From NCBI GenBank assembly GCA_964527595.1, contig CAZGPI010000010.1, positions 1-43,205 on the forward strand: 43,205 nt of DNA, read 5' to 3'. Positions within the stretch are counted from its first letter, which is position 1. Each line of letters opens with the position of its first letter. Shown here piece after piece: positions 29,233 through 36,355 of this stretch. The notes below the pieces were generated by a model that was not told the DNA's origin, did not search any database, and saw nothing but the letters and a program-made list of their open reading frames with translations. The position numbers and the translations under genes are program-made. The DNA comes from GWF2-38-10 sp964527595. Its GTDB lineage: Bacteria > Babelota > Babeliae > Babelales > RVW-14.

Positions 29233-29240
29233 ATAAACTT

Positions 29241-30194
29241 ATGATAAACATTGATACAAGACTTTTGCCGCAGGTGACGCCTGACCAGTTGTTTCTCCTT
29301 TGTCACATTGTAAATTTTATGAATGAAAACCGTATGTGTTTCCCTTCAAACAAAAAATTGATTGAACAATCTGGATTCAGCGATTCAAAGATTTTACGGG
29401 TTAAAAATGAATTGGTAACACGGAAAATTATAAGCGTAAAACAACGCTTTAGACCTGATGGAAGCCAAACAAGTAACCTTTATAAGATTACCACGGAGTT
29501 AATCGGCGTATTTGTAACGGGTAAAAATATGTCAAATTTGGATACCTCCCCCTTTAATGATGAAGAGGGGGGGATATTCATCCATGAAGGGGGGACGCCT
29601 TCACCAATGAAGCCCCTTGAAGTATTAGCCAATTCAAGTATTAACCATATTCAAGTATTAGTTGAAAATCCTTCAGATTTTACCGACTTTACAAAAGTTT
29701 CAAATGATTTTCCAAATGTCCAAACCCCCAAAGTAAACCCCTTTACCGTTGTTGCTAAGTTGCAAAGTGAAAAAGAAAAAGAAAAAAGTTCCGCGAAAAA
29801 AGAAAAAGAAAAGACGCCCTCCCCCACTTACGCCGCCTTCACCGTGTTTTGCCAAACGTTTGAATCCTTATCCGGTGCCGCGTATCCCACGGATCAAAAT
29901 GGACATTATATTATGATGCCCAAAGATGCAGGGCAAATGGGAAATCTCCTGAAATACATTGACAAAATAGACAGGCAGGGCGATAGCCTTGAGGCATTGA
30001 AGGTGTTTATACAAGCCGCGTGGAACTTGAATGACAAATGGCTGAGGGCAAATTTCACCATAGCAAACATTTATGGACAAGCCTCAAAGATATTTACGGC
30101 ATACCAAACGACAAGCCCAGCGGCAAAGGACAAAGCGTATAATGACAGGCTTCAAGAATTGCTTGCCGAAAGGATGGCAAAGTTTCAAGATTAA
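29241..30194 (+). CDS. Replication initiator-like protein with winged HTH N-terminus
   Basis: A 317-aa protein. Residues about 12-95 (QVTPDQLFLLCHIVNFMNEN, CFPSNKKLIEQSGFSDSKIL, RVKNELVTRKIISVKQRF) form a helix-turn-helix of the HTH_36/DnaD-type used by phage initiators. The middle is a disordered, Lys/Glu-rich linker. The C-terminal ~110 residues (LEALKVFIQAAWNLNDKWLR, NFTIANIYGQASKIFTAY) are helical, like the C-terminal region of DnaD/phage replisome organisers. It probably binds the origin and recruits replisome proteins. Leader RNA 2 lies directly upstream. Confidence 0.72.
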   Translation: MINIDTRLLPQVTPDQLFLLCHIVNFMNENRMCFPSNKKLIEQSGFSDSKILRVKNELVTRKIISVKQRFRPDGSQTSNLYKITTELIGVFVTGKNMSNLDTSPFNDEEGGIFIHEGGTPSPMKPLEVLANSSINHIQVLVENPSDFTDFTKVSNDFPNVQTPKVNPFTVVAKLQSEKEKEKSSAKKEKEKTPSPTYAAFTVFCQTFESLSGAAYPTDQNGHYIMMPKDAGQMGNLLKYIDKIDRQGDSLEALKVFIQAAWNLNDKWLRANFTIANIYGQASKIFTAYQTTSPAAKDKAYNDRLQELLAERMAKFQD

Positions 30195-30208
30195 AAAACC
30201 AACCAATT

Positions 30209-31101
30209 ATGAACAACTTACCAATGATTGCCAATCGCGTGGAAGAAAAGATACAAGACGTGCAGCTTGTTATCCAGAACCGCGAATTAAGGATTTTTAA
30301 AACGGGAACAAAGGAAGCCATCCCGAAGATTGCCCAAACCTTAAGCCACTTGCTCCCCGTGTATGGCATTGAGCCAAAGCCCGAACACTTGATGGAGGTC
30401 ACCGACTTTATTTCAAATTACAAGTTACTTGCCGTTGATGAGATTAAACTTGCTTTTGAAAAGTTTGCAAAACAAGAACTTGATATTAATGACCATAAAT
30501 TTTACGGCAAAGTTGACCTTCATGCGATTGGAAGAATCCTGACCGCGTACATTACCTGGAGGCAAAAGATATATTTCGCGATGGATTCCGATATTCAAGC
30601 GAAGAAGGAAGAAGAGGATCGGATTAAACGCCTGGGCAAAGTTGCTGAGGAATACGATAAGGACTTTGATAACAAGTTGAAAAACTTTCAAAAGCCGCTG
30701 GAAGAAATACCCGTATTTTGGTACGACGAATGTGTGAAGCGTGGTTATATCAACGAATGGAAGGAAGGCGAAAAGGAAGCCTTGTGGCTTGAGGCTCAGG
30801 AAATGGCAAAGCAGGAAAAGCCNNNNNNNNNNNNNNNNNNNNNNNNNNNNNNNNNNNNNNNNNNNNNNNNNNNNNNNNNNNNNNNNNNNNNNNNNNNNNN
30901 NNNNNNNNNNNNNNNNNNNNNNGCGAAAAGGAAGCCTTGTGGCTTGAGGCTCAGGAAATGGCAAAGCAGGAAAAGCCTGATTCCGACAATATGATTGATC
31001 GCAAGAACCACATGAGAAAAATTGAGGAAGGAAATATGCCACGGGCCCGCGCACTTGCTTACAAGTTAGCCGTCTGGCGCAAGGTGTTATTAAGAGATTA
31101 A
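30209..31101 (+). CDS. Hypothetical replication-associated protein, interrupted by a scaffold gap
   Basis: ATG 30209 opens a helical protein (IFKTGTKEAIPKIAQTLSHL, LAVDEIKLAFEKFAKQELDI, KVDLHAIGRILTAYITWRQK) that runs into 100 Ns at 30823. A 55-nt sequence is present on both sides of the gap; collapsing the duplication and gap gives one continuous frame ending at TAA 31099-31101, with about 245 aa and a basic C-terminus (NMPRARALAYKLAVWRKVLL). As written, the 155-nt excess breaks the frame. Position after the initiator suggests a helicase loader or replisome accessory, but no Walker motif is visible. Confidence 0.65.
30768..30977. repeat. 55-bp direct repeat flanking a 100-N gap (assembly artefact)
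   Basis: Bases 30768-30822 and 30923-30977 are identical and abut the N run on each side. This is what two overlapping contigs look like when a scaffolder inserts Ns without merging them. Removing 155 nt restores the reading frame of the gene. Confidence 0.9.
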
Positions 31102-31110
31102 AAAAATAAT

Positions 31111-31335
31111 ATGAAAAAAGCATTAATTTATTACGCAGTCATTGATAATGAATGTAACGGAAATTCTTTTATTTTAAATTCCAATGAATGTTTGCCAAAA
31201 GAACTTTGTGGAGATTCTGATTGGTATTTTAATGTAAAAACAAAAATGTTTTGTAGATTTTTTACTCATCACCATGAAATTTATGGTTTACAAAAAGAAT
31301 ATGAGGAAATAAAAGGACATTTATTGAAGGAATAA
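31111..31335 (+). CDS. Small hypothetical protein with several Cys and His residues
   Basis: A 74-aa AT-rich gene starting 9 nt after the previous stop. The product has four cysteines and an HHH cluster (ECNGNSF, NECLPKELCGD, MFCRFFTHHHEIYG), which might bind metal, but spacing does not match a known finger. It is followed by an intrinsic terminator. Function unknown. Confidence 0.5.
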   Translation: MKKALIYYAVIDNECNGNSFILNSNECLPKELCGDSDWYFNVKTKMFCRFFTHHHEIYGLQKEYEEIKGHLLKE

Positions 31336-31359
31336 GTTTCATAATTTGGTTTTGTTTTG

Positions 31360-31392
31360 GTGGGGTATAGAAATTATACCTCACTTTTTTTT
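31360..31392 (+). terminator. Intrinsic terminator
   Basis: GTGGGGTATA pairs with TATACCTCAC (10 bp, one wobble) around a 5-nt loop and is followed by eight Ts. It separates the replication genes from the next transcription unit, whose repeated leader element begins within 10 nt. Confidence 0.8.
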
Positions 31393-31396
31393 AATT

Positions 31397-31460
31397 TATT
31401 TTTGTAAATATTTTTTTATTCAAATAATTATATTTAAATTTACGTATTGAAAATAACAAA
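31397..31460 (+). promoter_or_regulatory. Repeated early promoter/leader element, copy A
   Basis: TATTTTTG (31397-31404) matches TAnnTTTG. It is followed by TAAATATTTTTTTATTCAAA and, exactly 45 nt after the G, by AAATTTACGTATTGAAAA and an A-rich stretch up to the next start codon. The same block occurs at 36888 and 38220. The gene at 31472 follows 11 nt later. Confidence 0.7.
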
Positions 31461-31471
31461 AGCCAATTATC

Positions 31472-31690
31472 ATGATGACAATGAATGAATTAAAAAACCA
31501 CTTTGACAAGGTTCACGAATTAGTAGCCGATGCAGCATTTGTAAAAACTGTTTATCACGCGGTAAAATCTCAGGGTTGCACCGATGAAGAATGGGAGGCA
31601 AACAAAATGCCAATAGTTGCAAGAATGGCAAACGAGTATCTAAACAAGTTAGACCAGGATATTAAAAAAGTTCAAGAATCATGGAGCTAA
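31472..31690 (+). CDS. Small helical hypothetical protein
   Basis: A 72-aa protein (MNELKNHFDKVHELVADAAF, then CTDEEWEANKMPIVARMANE) that appears entirely helical and acidic. It is the first gene after repeated leader copy A, so it should be strongly expressed early, like the first genes after copies B and C. Small acidic early proteins of phages are often host-takeover or inhibitor proteins; that is inference. Confidence 0.6.
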   Translation: MMTMNELKNHFDKVHELVADAAFVKTVYHAVKSQGCTDEEWEANKMPIVARMANEYLNKLDQDIKKVQESWS

Positions 31691-31724
31691 CAACTCCATT
31701 TTTCCACCTTCAAAAACTTACCAA

Positions 31725-31988
31725 ATGAATATTACAAAATACACCTGCAAATGTACCCTTGATAAAAAGCTGGGTCACTTTGTACACGTTATCTTCTCCC
31801 ACGGCTTCGGATTGTACGGGCAAACGTCGCCGCATTCGCCTGAAGATAACATGGAGATTCACGGCTGGACATTTGAGCCGCATGACATTGACCTTGAATT
31901 ATATCCACAAATCAACAGTCGAAACCTCATGCCTCTTGTTGCTGAGAACGAAATGGACTGGACAATTTTAACAAATCAATCACTTTAA
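31725..31988 (+). CDS. Small hypothetical protein
   Basis: An 87-aa protein with an N-terminal strand pair (ITKYTCKCTLDKKLGHFVHV) and a His/Pro-rich middle (GQTSPHSPEDNMEIHGWTFE). No known domain, no membrane segment. It belongs to the early cluster downstream of leader copy A, with ordinary codon use for this region. Confidence 0.55.
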   Translation: MNITKYTCKCTLDKKLGHFVHVIFSHGFGLYGQTSPHSPEDNMEIHGWTFEPHDIDLELYPQINSRNLMPLVAENEMDWTILTNQSL

Positions 31989-32000
31989 AAACAAACCAAA

Positions 32001-32351
32001 ATGGAAAACATTGAAAGCACTTTTACAAACAACGCTCTTACCCGTTATTACGAGGAACGCATCGTGTATCTTGAAGGCGAAAACGAAAGATTAAGAAACG
32101 AGGCTCGCGCCGACTTTTGGATTGTTCTTGATTTTTGGATTTACTCTCAAAGAATGATTCAGGCTTATGTTAGTTGGCATAATGAAGCGAAGCACGATCA
32201 TTACCTTGATTGTATAAAAACGATGCTTGAAACATTGGAGGCTCATGAAACAAGGGTTTTGGATACTGCGATTAATAAACTAAGAATTGAAGTTATTGCT
32301 TGTTGCAAAATCGCGATTATTAAATGCCAACAAATAACCGAATCAAGATGA
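32001..32351 (+). CDS. Hypothetical helical protein
   Basis: A 116-aa protein with a short coiled-coil beginning (YYEERIVYLEGENERLRNEA) and an aromatic-rich helical middle (FWIVLDFWIYSQRMIQAYVS). The C-terminus has two neighbouring cysteines (EVIACCKIAII). It overlaps the next gene's ATG by 4 nt. No function recognised. Confidence 0.55.
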   Translation: MENIESTFTNNALTRYYEERIVYLEGENERLRNEARADFWIVLDFWIYSQRMIQAYVSWHNEAKHDHYLDCIKTMLETLEAHETRVLDTAINKLRIEVIACCKIAIIKCQQITESR

Positions 32352-32608
32352 TTAATATACAAGACTTCGCGCTCAATGCCTCATTAAGCATTTGTCCCAA
32401 CCATATCGTTGAACCAAAGCACTTGCAAAAATGGTGGAGGCAAAGGGGAGTCGGTGAACTTGAAAAATACTTTTACACAGGAAATAAGATTAGTTACGCT
32501 CAGGAAATAGACTGGAAGGCAATAAGTGACCACAAAAAACAAATGTGGTACGATTCTCAAAATTTTCAAATTCAAGCAGGAAATGAATATTCTAAAAGGC
32601 AGGGTTAA
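32348..32608 (+). CDS. Small hypothetical protein
   Basis: ATG 32348 overlaps the previous stop as ATGA and gives 86 aa; a longer frame from 32324 is less likely. The product (MINIQDFALNASLSICPNHI, KHLQKWWRQRGVGELEKYFY) is polar and aromatic-rich without a known motif. Its end overlaps the OB-like gene start by 26 nt. Confidence 0.55.
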   Translation: MINIQDFALNASLSICPNHIVEPKHLQKWWRQRGVGELEKYFYTGNKISYAQEIDWKAISDHKKQMWYDSQNFQIQAGNEYSKRQG

Positions 32609-33041
32609 ATACACGGCGGGAAAAGTGTTCGAGGGTCAATATGGACCATCCATTAACGCCGCAATCACATTAGACAACGGTACGGACATCCGCGTTTACG
32701 GAAAACCAGACGATACAAAGTTAATGGCTTTGAAAAAAGACGACACCGTTACCATCATTCACGACGGCAAAAGTTACAAGGTCGCATTTGACATGGTCAC
32801 AGCCGACGAAATACCTGAAAAGGTACAAACACCCACCGAAGGCGCGAACGTGCAGCAGGCGGCAAATGTACCCCCTAAAAGCAACGGTAAGCTAACACAT
32901 GATGAAATCACGGAAAAGGCGACGTTAATGACTTCGGTTTATGCTGACATATTTCACCAGTTGCAAGCATCAGGCTTAGAACCTGCCCAGGCGCAACCTG
33001 CCGCCGCCACGATCTTTATTCAAATCGGAAAATATTTTTAA
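32583..33041 (+). CDS. Hypothetical protein with OB-like N-terminal domain
   Basis: ATG 32583 (MNILKGRVKYTAGKVFEGQY) is preferred over an upstream frame start that would overlap more. The first ~75 residues form five strand-like segments (SINAAITLDNGTDIRVYG, LKKDDTVTIIHDGKSYKVAF), consistent with an OB-type nucleic-acid-binding fold. A Gln/Ala/Pro-rich linker and a helical C-terminus (TLMTSVYADIFHQLQASGLE) follow. A second ssDNA-binding factor besides SSB is possible. A strong terminator follows the gene. Confidence 0.55.
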   Translation: MNILKGRVKYTAGKVFEGQYGPSINAAITLDNGTDIRVYGKPDDTKLMALKKDDTVTIIHDGKSYKVAFDMVTADEIPEKVQTPTEGANVQQAANVPPKSNGKLTHDEITEKATLMTSVYADIFHQLQASGLEPAQAQPAAATIFIQIGKYF

Positions 33042-33059
33042 TCAATTTGGTACGTTTTT

Positions 33060-33087
33060 CCCCAGCCTGAAAAATGGCTGGGGTTTT
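33060..33087 (+). terminator. Intrinsic terminator
   Basis: CCCCAGCC and GGCTGGGG form an 8-bp perfect stem with loop TGAAAAAT, followed by TTTT. It closes the transcription unit that begins at leader copy A. Confidence 0.8.
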
Positions 33088-33110
33088 ACCGCGCCGCAAA
33101 AACAAAAAAA

Positions 33111-33329
33111 ATGAACGACAAATATTTAGAAAGAGCATTAGATAATATATCGACTGAAATTAATGATATTTTTATTATGCTTAAACAAAAAATTGAAGAA
33201 CTTGAAAATGATTTGATTGAATTAGAAGAGCAGCATGAACAATCTTTAAAAGTTGCTTTTGAAAAAGGTTACGAAGAAGGTGTTAAATATACCGACGGAC
33301 TTATTAAAGACGAAAAATTCCCATTTTAA
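33111..33329 (+). CDS. Small coiled-coil protein with an AFEKGY motif
   Basis: A 72-aa acidic protein with a clear coiled coil (IMLKQKIEELENDLIELEEQ) followed by KVAFEKGYEEGVKYTDGLIK. The AFEKGYxxGxK block recurs in the next gene (AFEKGYIQGAKEWLEPFK), suggesting an old duplication. No function recognised. Confidence 0.6.
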   Translation: MNDKYLERALDNISTEINDIFIMLKQKIEELENDLIELEEQHEQSLKVAFEKGYEEGVKYTDGLIKDEKFPF

Positions 33330-33342
33330 AAACAAAAGAACC

Positions 33343-33639
33343 ATGGAAAACCAAGAAGAAAAAGAAACGTCGTTGGAATACTTTTACGATAAGGTATTGG
33401 ACGCCTCCGAGTTTTACGAAAGCGAATACAAAGCCATTGTCGATGCTTTGAATGAGGCAAAGAAAATGTATGCTGAGGAAATTGCTAAGGCATTTGAAAA
33501 GGGTTATATACAAGGGGCTAAGGAGTGGCTTGAACCATTTAAAAAACAAATATGGGAAGGTGCAAAAAATAGATATTTAAAGGAACAAAAGGAACAATAT
33601 GATTATGAAACAAAATTACGTCTTAATATAAATAAATAA
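33343..33639 (+). CDS. Small helical protein with an AFEKGY motif
   Basis: ATG 33343 (MENQEEKETSLEYFYDKVLD) gives 98 aa and starts 13 nt after the previous stop; the frame continues upstream into that gene without support. The central KKMYAEEIAKAFEKGYIQGA block resembles the end of the preceding protein. The end is highly charged (RYLKEQKEQYDYETKLRLNI). Unknown function. Confidence 0.6.
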   Translation: MENQEEKETSLEYFYDKVLDASEFYESEYKAIVDALNEAKKMYAEEIAKAFEKGYIQGAKEWLEPFKKQIWEGAKNRYLKEQKEQYDYETKLRLNINK

Positions 33640-33647
33640 TATTAACC

Positions 33648-34250
33648 ATGCTCCTTCCAAAAAAATATATATCAGTCAGCCAAATCAACCTTTGGTACAG
33701 TGACCGTCAAAAGTACATTAATCGTTACTTTTTAAACCTTCCTGAAGAACCATCCATTTACATGGATTTTGGCAAGCGCTTTGCCGAGGATACGGAGGCG
33801 TTTATCAAAAATGGTATAATCATGGAAACCTTTCCCGATTTTTACATTGATAAAATACAAGGCTTCAAAGGGCTTGAAGCTGAGAAACCAATAAGCCTGA
33901 GTATTAATGACATTCAAGTCGTTGGATACATTGACGCATGGGACAGGGAGAACAACCGCGTTATTGACTTTAAAACCTCAGGAAGACCGTGGACAATGGA
34001 GACCTTGAAAACAAGCCTTCAAATGAAAGTGTACGCCCTGGCAATGTTTGTAAATGGGGAAACAATTCCCGAAAGTCAAATCAACTGGCTGGGGACAAAG
34101 ATGACGAAAAACGGCTTATCTTTTACCGGTGAAAGTTATGAATTAAACCATACCTTTGAAATGGATGACTTACTCAAAGCCATTGTTTTAATTGAGCAGA
34201 CTTGCAAGCAGATAAGCGAGGTTTACAAAAGTTTTTTACATACCCATTAA
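33648..34250 (+). CDS. PD-(D/E)XK nuclease, RecB/Cas4-like
   Basis: A 200-aa protein with the PD-(D/E)XK core: VVGYIDAWDR (Asp96), then NRVIDFKTS (Asp107, Lys109), and the RecB-type QMKVYALAM block (Gln125, Tyr129). The N-terminus YISVSQINLWYSDRQKYINR is the common 'S.S.i..Y..CP..Y' start of Cas4/RecB-like exonucleases. There are no cysteine clusters, so an iron-sulphur site is not expected. Such phage nucleases work in recombination, repair or host DNA breakdown. No cas genes or CRISPR arrays are present, so an adaptation role is not indicated. Confidence 0.85.
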   Translation: MLLPKKYISVSQINLWYSDRQKYINRYFLNLPEEPSIYMDFGKRFAEDTEAFIKNGIIMETFPDFYIDKIQGFKGLEAEKPISLSINDIQVVGYIDAWDRENNRVIDFKTSGRPWTMETLKTSLQMKVYALAMFVNGETIPESQINWLGTKMTKNGLSFTGESYELNHTFEMDDLLKAIVLIEQTCKQISEVYKSFLHTH

Positions 34251-34251
34251 A

Positions 34252-34620
34252 ATGGAAGTTATGACCGACGATTTGGAAAATGAATTGAAAAAGATAATGA
34301 AATCAGATACAAGGGGACTGAGGTTCAACGATGAAAAAATCAGATACGACCTTATTCCCCCGTTGGCTAACCGTGAATGCGCCAAAGTTTGGACGAAGGG
34401 TTTGGACAAATATCCAGCTGGCAACTGGGAAAAGGGAATGCCGTGGAGCGAGGTGATTGCCTCCGCCTTACGTCACCTTGAAGCCATTCGCCTCGGTGAG
34501 GACATTGACCAGGAAAGCGGTTGTTTGCACGCGGCGCACTTGCAATGCAACGCTCAGATGTTGACTGAATATTTTTACACAAAAAAGGAATTTGATAACC
34601 GTAAAAAATACGACAAATGA
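34252..34620 (+). CDS. DUF5664/MazZ-like dATP/dGTP diphosphohydrolase domain protein
   Basis: A 122-aa protein with the family pattern RFNDEKIRYDLIPPLANREC, GLDKYPAGNWEKGMPWSEV, ASALRHLEAIRLGEDIDQES and GCLHAAHLQCNAQMLTEY. These charged residues (E, D, H) correspond to a MazG-like all-alpha NTP pyrophosphatase-type site. In some phages MazZ helps build 2-aminoadenine DNA with PurZ; no PurZ or DatZ is seen here, so a general nucleotide-pool role is more likely. ATG 34261 is an alternative start. It overlaps the next gene by 4 nt. Confidence 0.72.
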   Translation: MEVMTDDLENELKKIMKSDTRGLRFNDEKIRYDLIPPLANRECAKVWTKGLDKYPAGNWEKGMPWSEVIASALRHLEAIRLGEDIDQESGCLHAAHLQCNAQMLTEYFYTKKEFDNRKKYDK

Positions 34621-34838
34621 AAATAAAAACGGCAGTTGAAATTTTAGAAACAAGTTTACTTGGCATTGTTTCTTTTGATTCAGAAGTACTAAGAGATAAA
34701 TACAAAGAGCGTTTTAAAATTGCCAAACAAATAGAAAAGGAACAACACGAAATTACTTTTAATGAAGCACTTGACGAAAATTCAAATCGTTGGTTTGAAA
34801 AATATTACAACGAAACTTTTAAAAACGAAACAAAATGA
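34617..34838 (+). CDS. Small hypothetical protein (Bacteroidota phage type)
   Basis: A 73-aa AT-rich gene. The product (MKIKTAVEILETSLLGIVSF, KERFKIAKQIEKEQHEITFN, NRWFEKYYNETFKNETK) is helical and charged. I associate the closing 'EQH...TF..AL.......FE.YYNETF' pattern with common small Bacteroidota phage proteins, without known role. It overlaps both neighbours by 4 nt and precedes two members of the EKAxEL family. Confidence 0.6.
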   Translation: MKIKTAVEILETSLLGIVSFDSEVLRDKYKERFKIAKQIEKEQHEITFNEALDENSNRWFEKYYNETFKNETK

Positions 34839-35104
34839 TTTTAACAGCCAAAGAAGAAGCAAAAGAATTAGTTGGACTATTCTATATGACAATGCCTAAC
34901 GACACTTTGATTCATGAGCCTTTAGGAGAATTTCAAGAAATTTTTGCGGCTTTAAACCATGCTAAACAATGTGCTTTGATTGCAGTTGATAAGATACTAC
35001 AAATTTTTAATAACGAATGGACAAAATTAGATTTTTGGACAGAAGAAATAAACGGAACAATTAATTTTTGGTTAGAAGTTAAACAAGAAATAGAAAAATT
35101 ATGA
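34835..35104 (+). CDS. Small paralogue of the 'EKAxEL...WxEVKxEIExL' family (copy 4)
   Basis: An 89-aa protein: TAKEEAKELVGLFYMTMPND, ALNHAKQCALIAVDKILQIF and NFWLEVKQEIEKL. These three blocks match the left-arm copy at 19274 almost residue for residue. It contains about 20 extra residues before the last block. It overlaps neighbours by 4 nt, so copies 4 and 5 are translationally coupled, as are copies 1-3. Confidence 0.7.
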   Translation: MILTAKEEAKELVGLFYMTMPNDTLIHEPLGEFQEIFAALNHAKQCALIAVDKILQIFNNEWTKLDFWTEEINGTINFWLEVKQEIEKL

Positions 35105-35304
35105 AACAAACAGCAAAACAAAAAGCAGAAGAATTGTTCAATAAAATGGATATGATAATTTACACTGACCAAGACAACGCAGATAGTCAATGTATTAGAT
35201 GTGCGTTAGTTGCAGTTGCTGAAATATTAAATGTAATATGGAATACTGATATTGATGAATATGATTTTTGGCAAGAAGTAAAAGAGGAACTTCTAAAACT
35301 TTAA
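35101..35304 (+). CDS. Small paralogue of the 'EKAxEL...WxEVKxEIExL' family (copy 5)
   Basis: A 67-aa protein: MKQTAKQKAEELFNKMDMII, CIRCALVAVAEILNVIWNTD and YDFWQEVKEELLKL, the shortest member of the family. The conserved core CALVAV.EIL and W.EVK.EL..L are intact. The gene is AT-rich. Located just before dCTP deaminase. Confidence 0.7.
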   Translation: MKQTAKQKAEELFNKMDMIIYTDQDNADSQCIRCALVAVAEILNVIWNTDIDEYDFWQEVKEELLKL

Positions 35305-35316
35305 AAACGAAACAAA

Positions 35317-35850
35317 ATGATTTTAACCGACAAGACAATTAATGACGAAATTAACGAAGGTAACATCGTTATAGAGCCTTTTATTCCTGAGAACCTTGGC
35401 ACCAACTCGTATGATTTGACCTTGTCAAATACTTTGGTGCTTTACACGGAGCGCGTGTTGGATGTGCGCAAGAAAAACCCATCCGCACCAATCATTATTC
35501 CAGATGAAGGGATAATTCTGCAACCTGGCATTGTTTACCTTGCATCAACGGTGGAATACACGGAGACGTTGAAACACGTGCCAATCATTCAAGGCAAATC
35601 AAGTCTCGGGAGGCTTGGTTTATTCGTCCACGTGACAGCAGGATTTGGCGACGTTGGATTCAAGGGACATTGGACGTTGGAGCTTTTGACGGTTCAACCG
35701 CTGAAGATTTACGCGGGAATGAAAATTGCTCAGCTGACTTACCAGGACATAAGCGAGATGCCAAATGTGTCGTATGATAAAAAGCAAGACGCAAAGTATT
35801 CGAATCAAGGCAAAGATCCAGTAGCTTCTAAAAACTATCTTAATAAATAG
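35317..35850 (+). CDS. dcd: dCTP deaminase (dUTPase superfamily)
   Basis: A 177-aa trimeric-type enzyme. Diagnostic motifs are NLGTNSYDLTLSN near the N-terminus, the GKSSLGRLGLFVHVTAGFGD motif and GFKGHWTLEL with the catalytic Glu122, then the C-terminal loop YSNQGKDPVASK. It converts dCTP to dUTP (or, in bifunctional forms, to dUMP), feeding thymidylate synthesis; the window has no thymidylate synthase. It groups with the MazZ-like hydrolase as nucleotide metabolism. Confidence 0.92.
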   Translation: MILTDKTINDEINEGNIVIEPFIPENLGTNSYDLTLSNTLVLYTERVLDVRKKNPSAPIIIPDEGIILQPGIVYLASTVEYTETLKHVPIIQGKSSLGRLGLFVHVTAGFGDVGFKGHWTLELLTVQPLKIYAGMKIAQLTYQDISEMPNVSYDKKQDAKYSNQGKDPVASKNYLNK

Positions 35851-35853
35851 CCT

Positions 35854-36105
35854 ATGACCGAAGAAGAAAGGGAAAAGCAAAGGGCGTATGACCGCGAATA
35901 TTATAGAAAAATGTTACCTTTTCAAAAGGATAAAAGAAGGGAGGCAACACGGCTCAGGAATAAGGACAATTATTGGAAGTTGACGGACGAACAAAGGCAA
36001 ATAAGAAAAGACAAAAGTCTTGCTTATTATTATGCGAACATTGAAGCATTGAAAATTAAAGCAAAAGCCTATCGAGAACGAAAATTAAAAAGTAAATATG
36101 AGTGA
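35854..36105 (+). CDS. Small basic protein, three-copy 'Y-x-R-x-N' family (copy 2)
   Basis: An 83-aa Lys/Arg/Tyr-rich protein (EEREKQRAYDREYYRKMLPF, YYYANIEALKIKAKAYRERK). It shares the periodic Y...R pattern with the next gene and with the gene at 24378 in the left arm. Overlap of 8 nt with the following copy suggests tandem duplication. Nucleic-acid binding is a guess based on charge. Confidence 0.65.
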   Translation: MTEEEREKQRAYDREYYRKMLPFQKDKRREATRLRNKDNYWKLTDEQRQIRKDKSLAYYYANIEALKIKAKAYRERKLKSKYE

Positions 36106-36355
36106 AGAAGAAAAGAAAGCCCGAAAATCGGAATACATGAAGGCATATTATAGAAATATGTCCGAATACCACAAAGAGAAAAGGCGCTTAAGAAATTTAG
36201 AAACCAAAAAAATAAGGTATTACAAAAACAAGGTGGAAAAGCCTGAGTTATTATATGACAAACACAAAAGATTTAGGCTTAAAAATGCTGAAAAGATAAA
36301 AGCCTATCAAAAAGAATATCGTTTAAAACAAAAAGAAAAGAAAAATCATGAATGA
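36098..36355 (+). CDS. Small basic protein, three-copy 'Y-x-R-x-N' family (copy 3)
   Basis: An 85-aa protein (MSEEEKKARKSEYMKAYYRN, then RFRLKNAEKIKAYQKEYRLK) similar to the previous gene in its MxEEEKxxxxxYxxxYYRxM start. The basic repeats resemble the N-terminal extensions of phage HNH proteins. It overlaps neighbours by 8 nt. Confidence 0.65.
   Translation: MSEEEKKARKSEYMKAYYRNMSEYHKEKRRLRNLETKKIRYYKNKVEKPELLYDKHKRFRLKNAEKIKAYQKEYRLKQKEKKNHE

Noticed and set aside
34252..34620. Z-genome (2-aminoadenine) biosynthesis
   Set aside because: MazZ-like domain alone is not sufficient; no PurZ or DatZ is visible.
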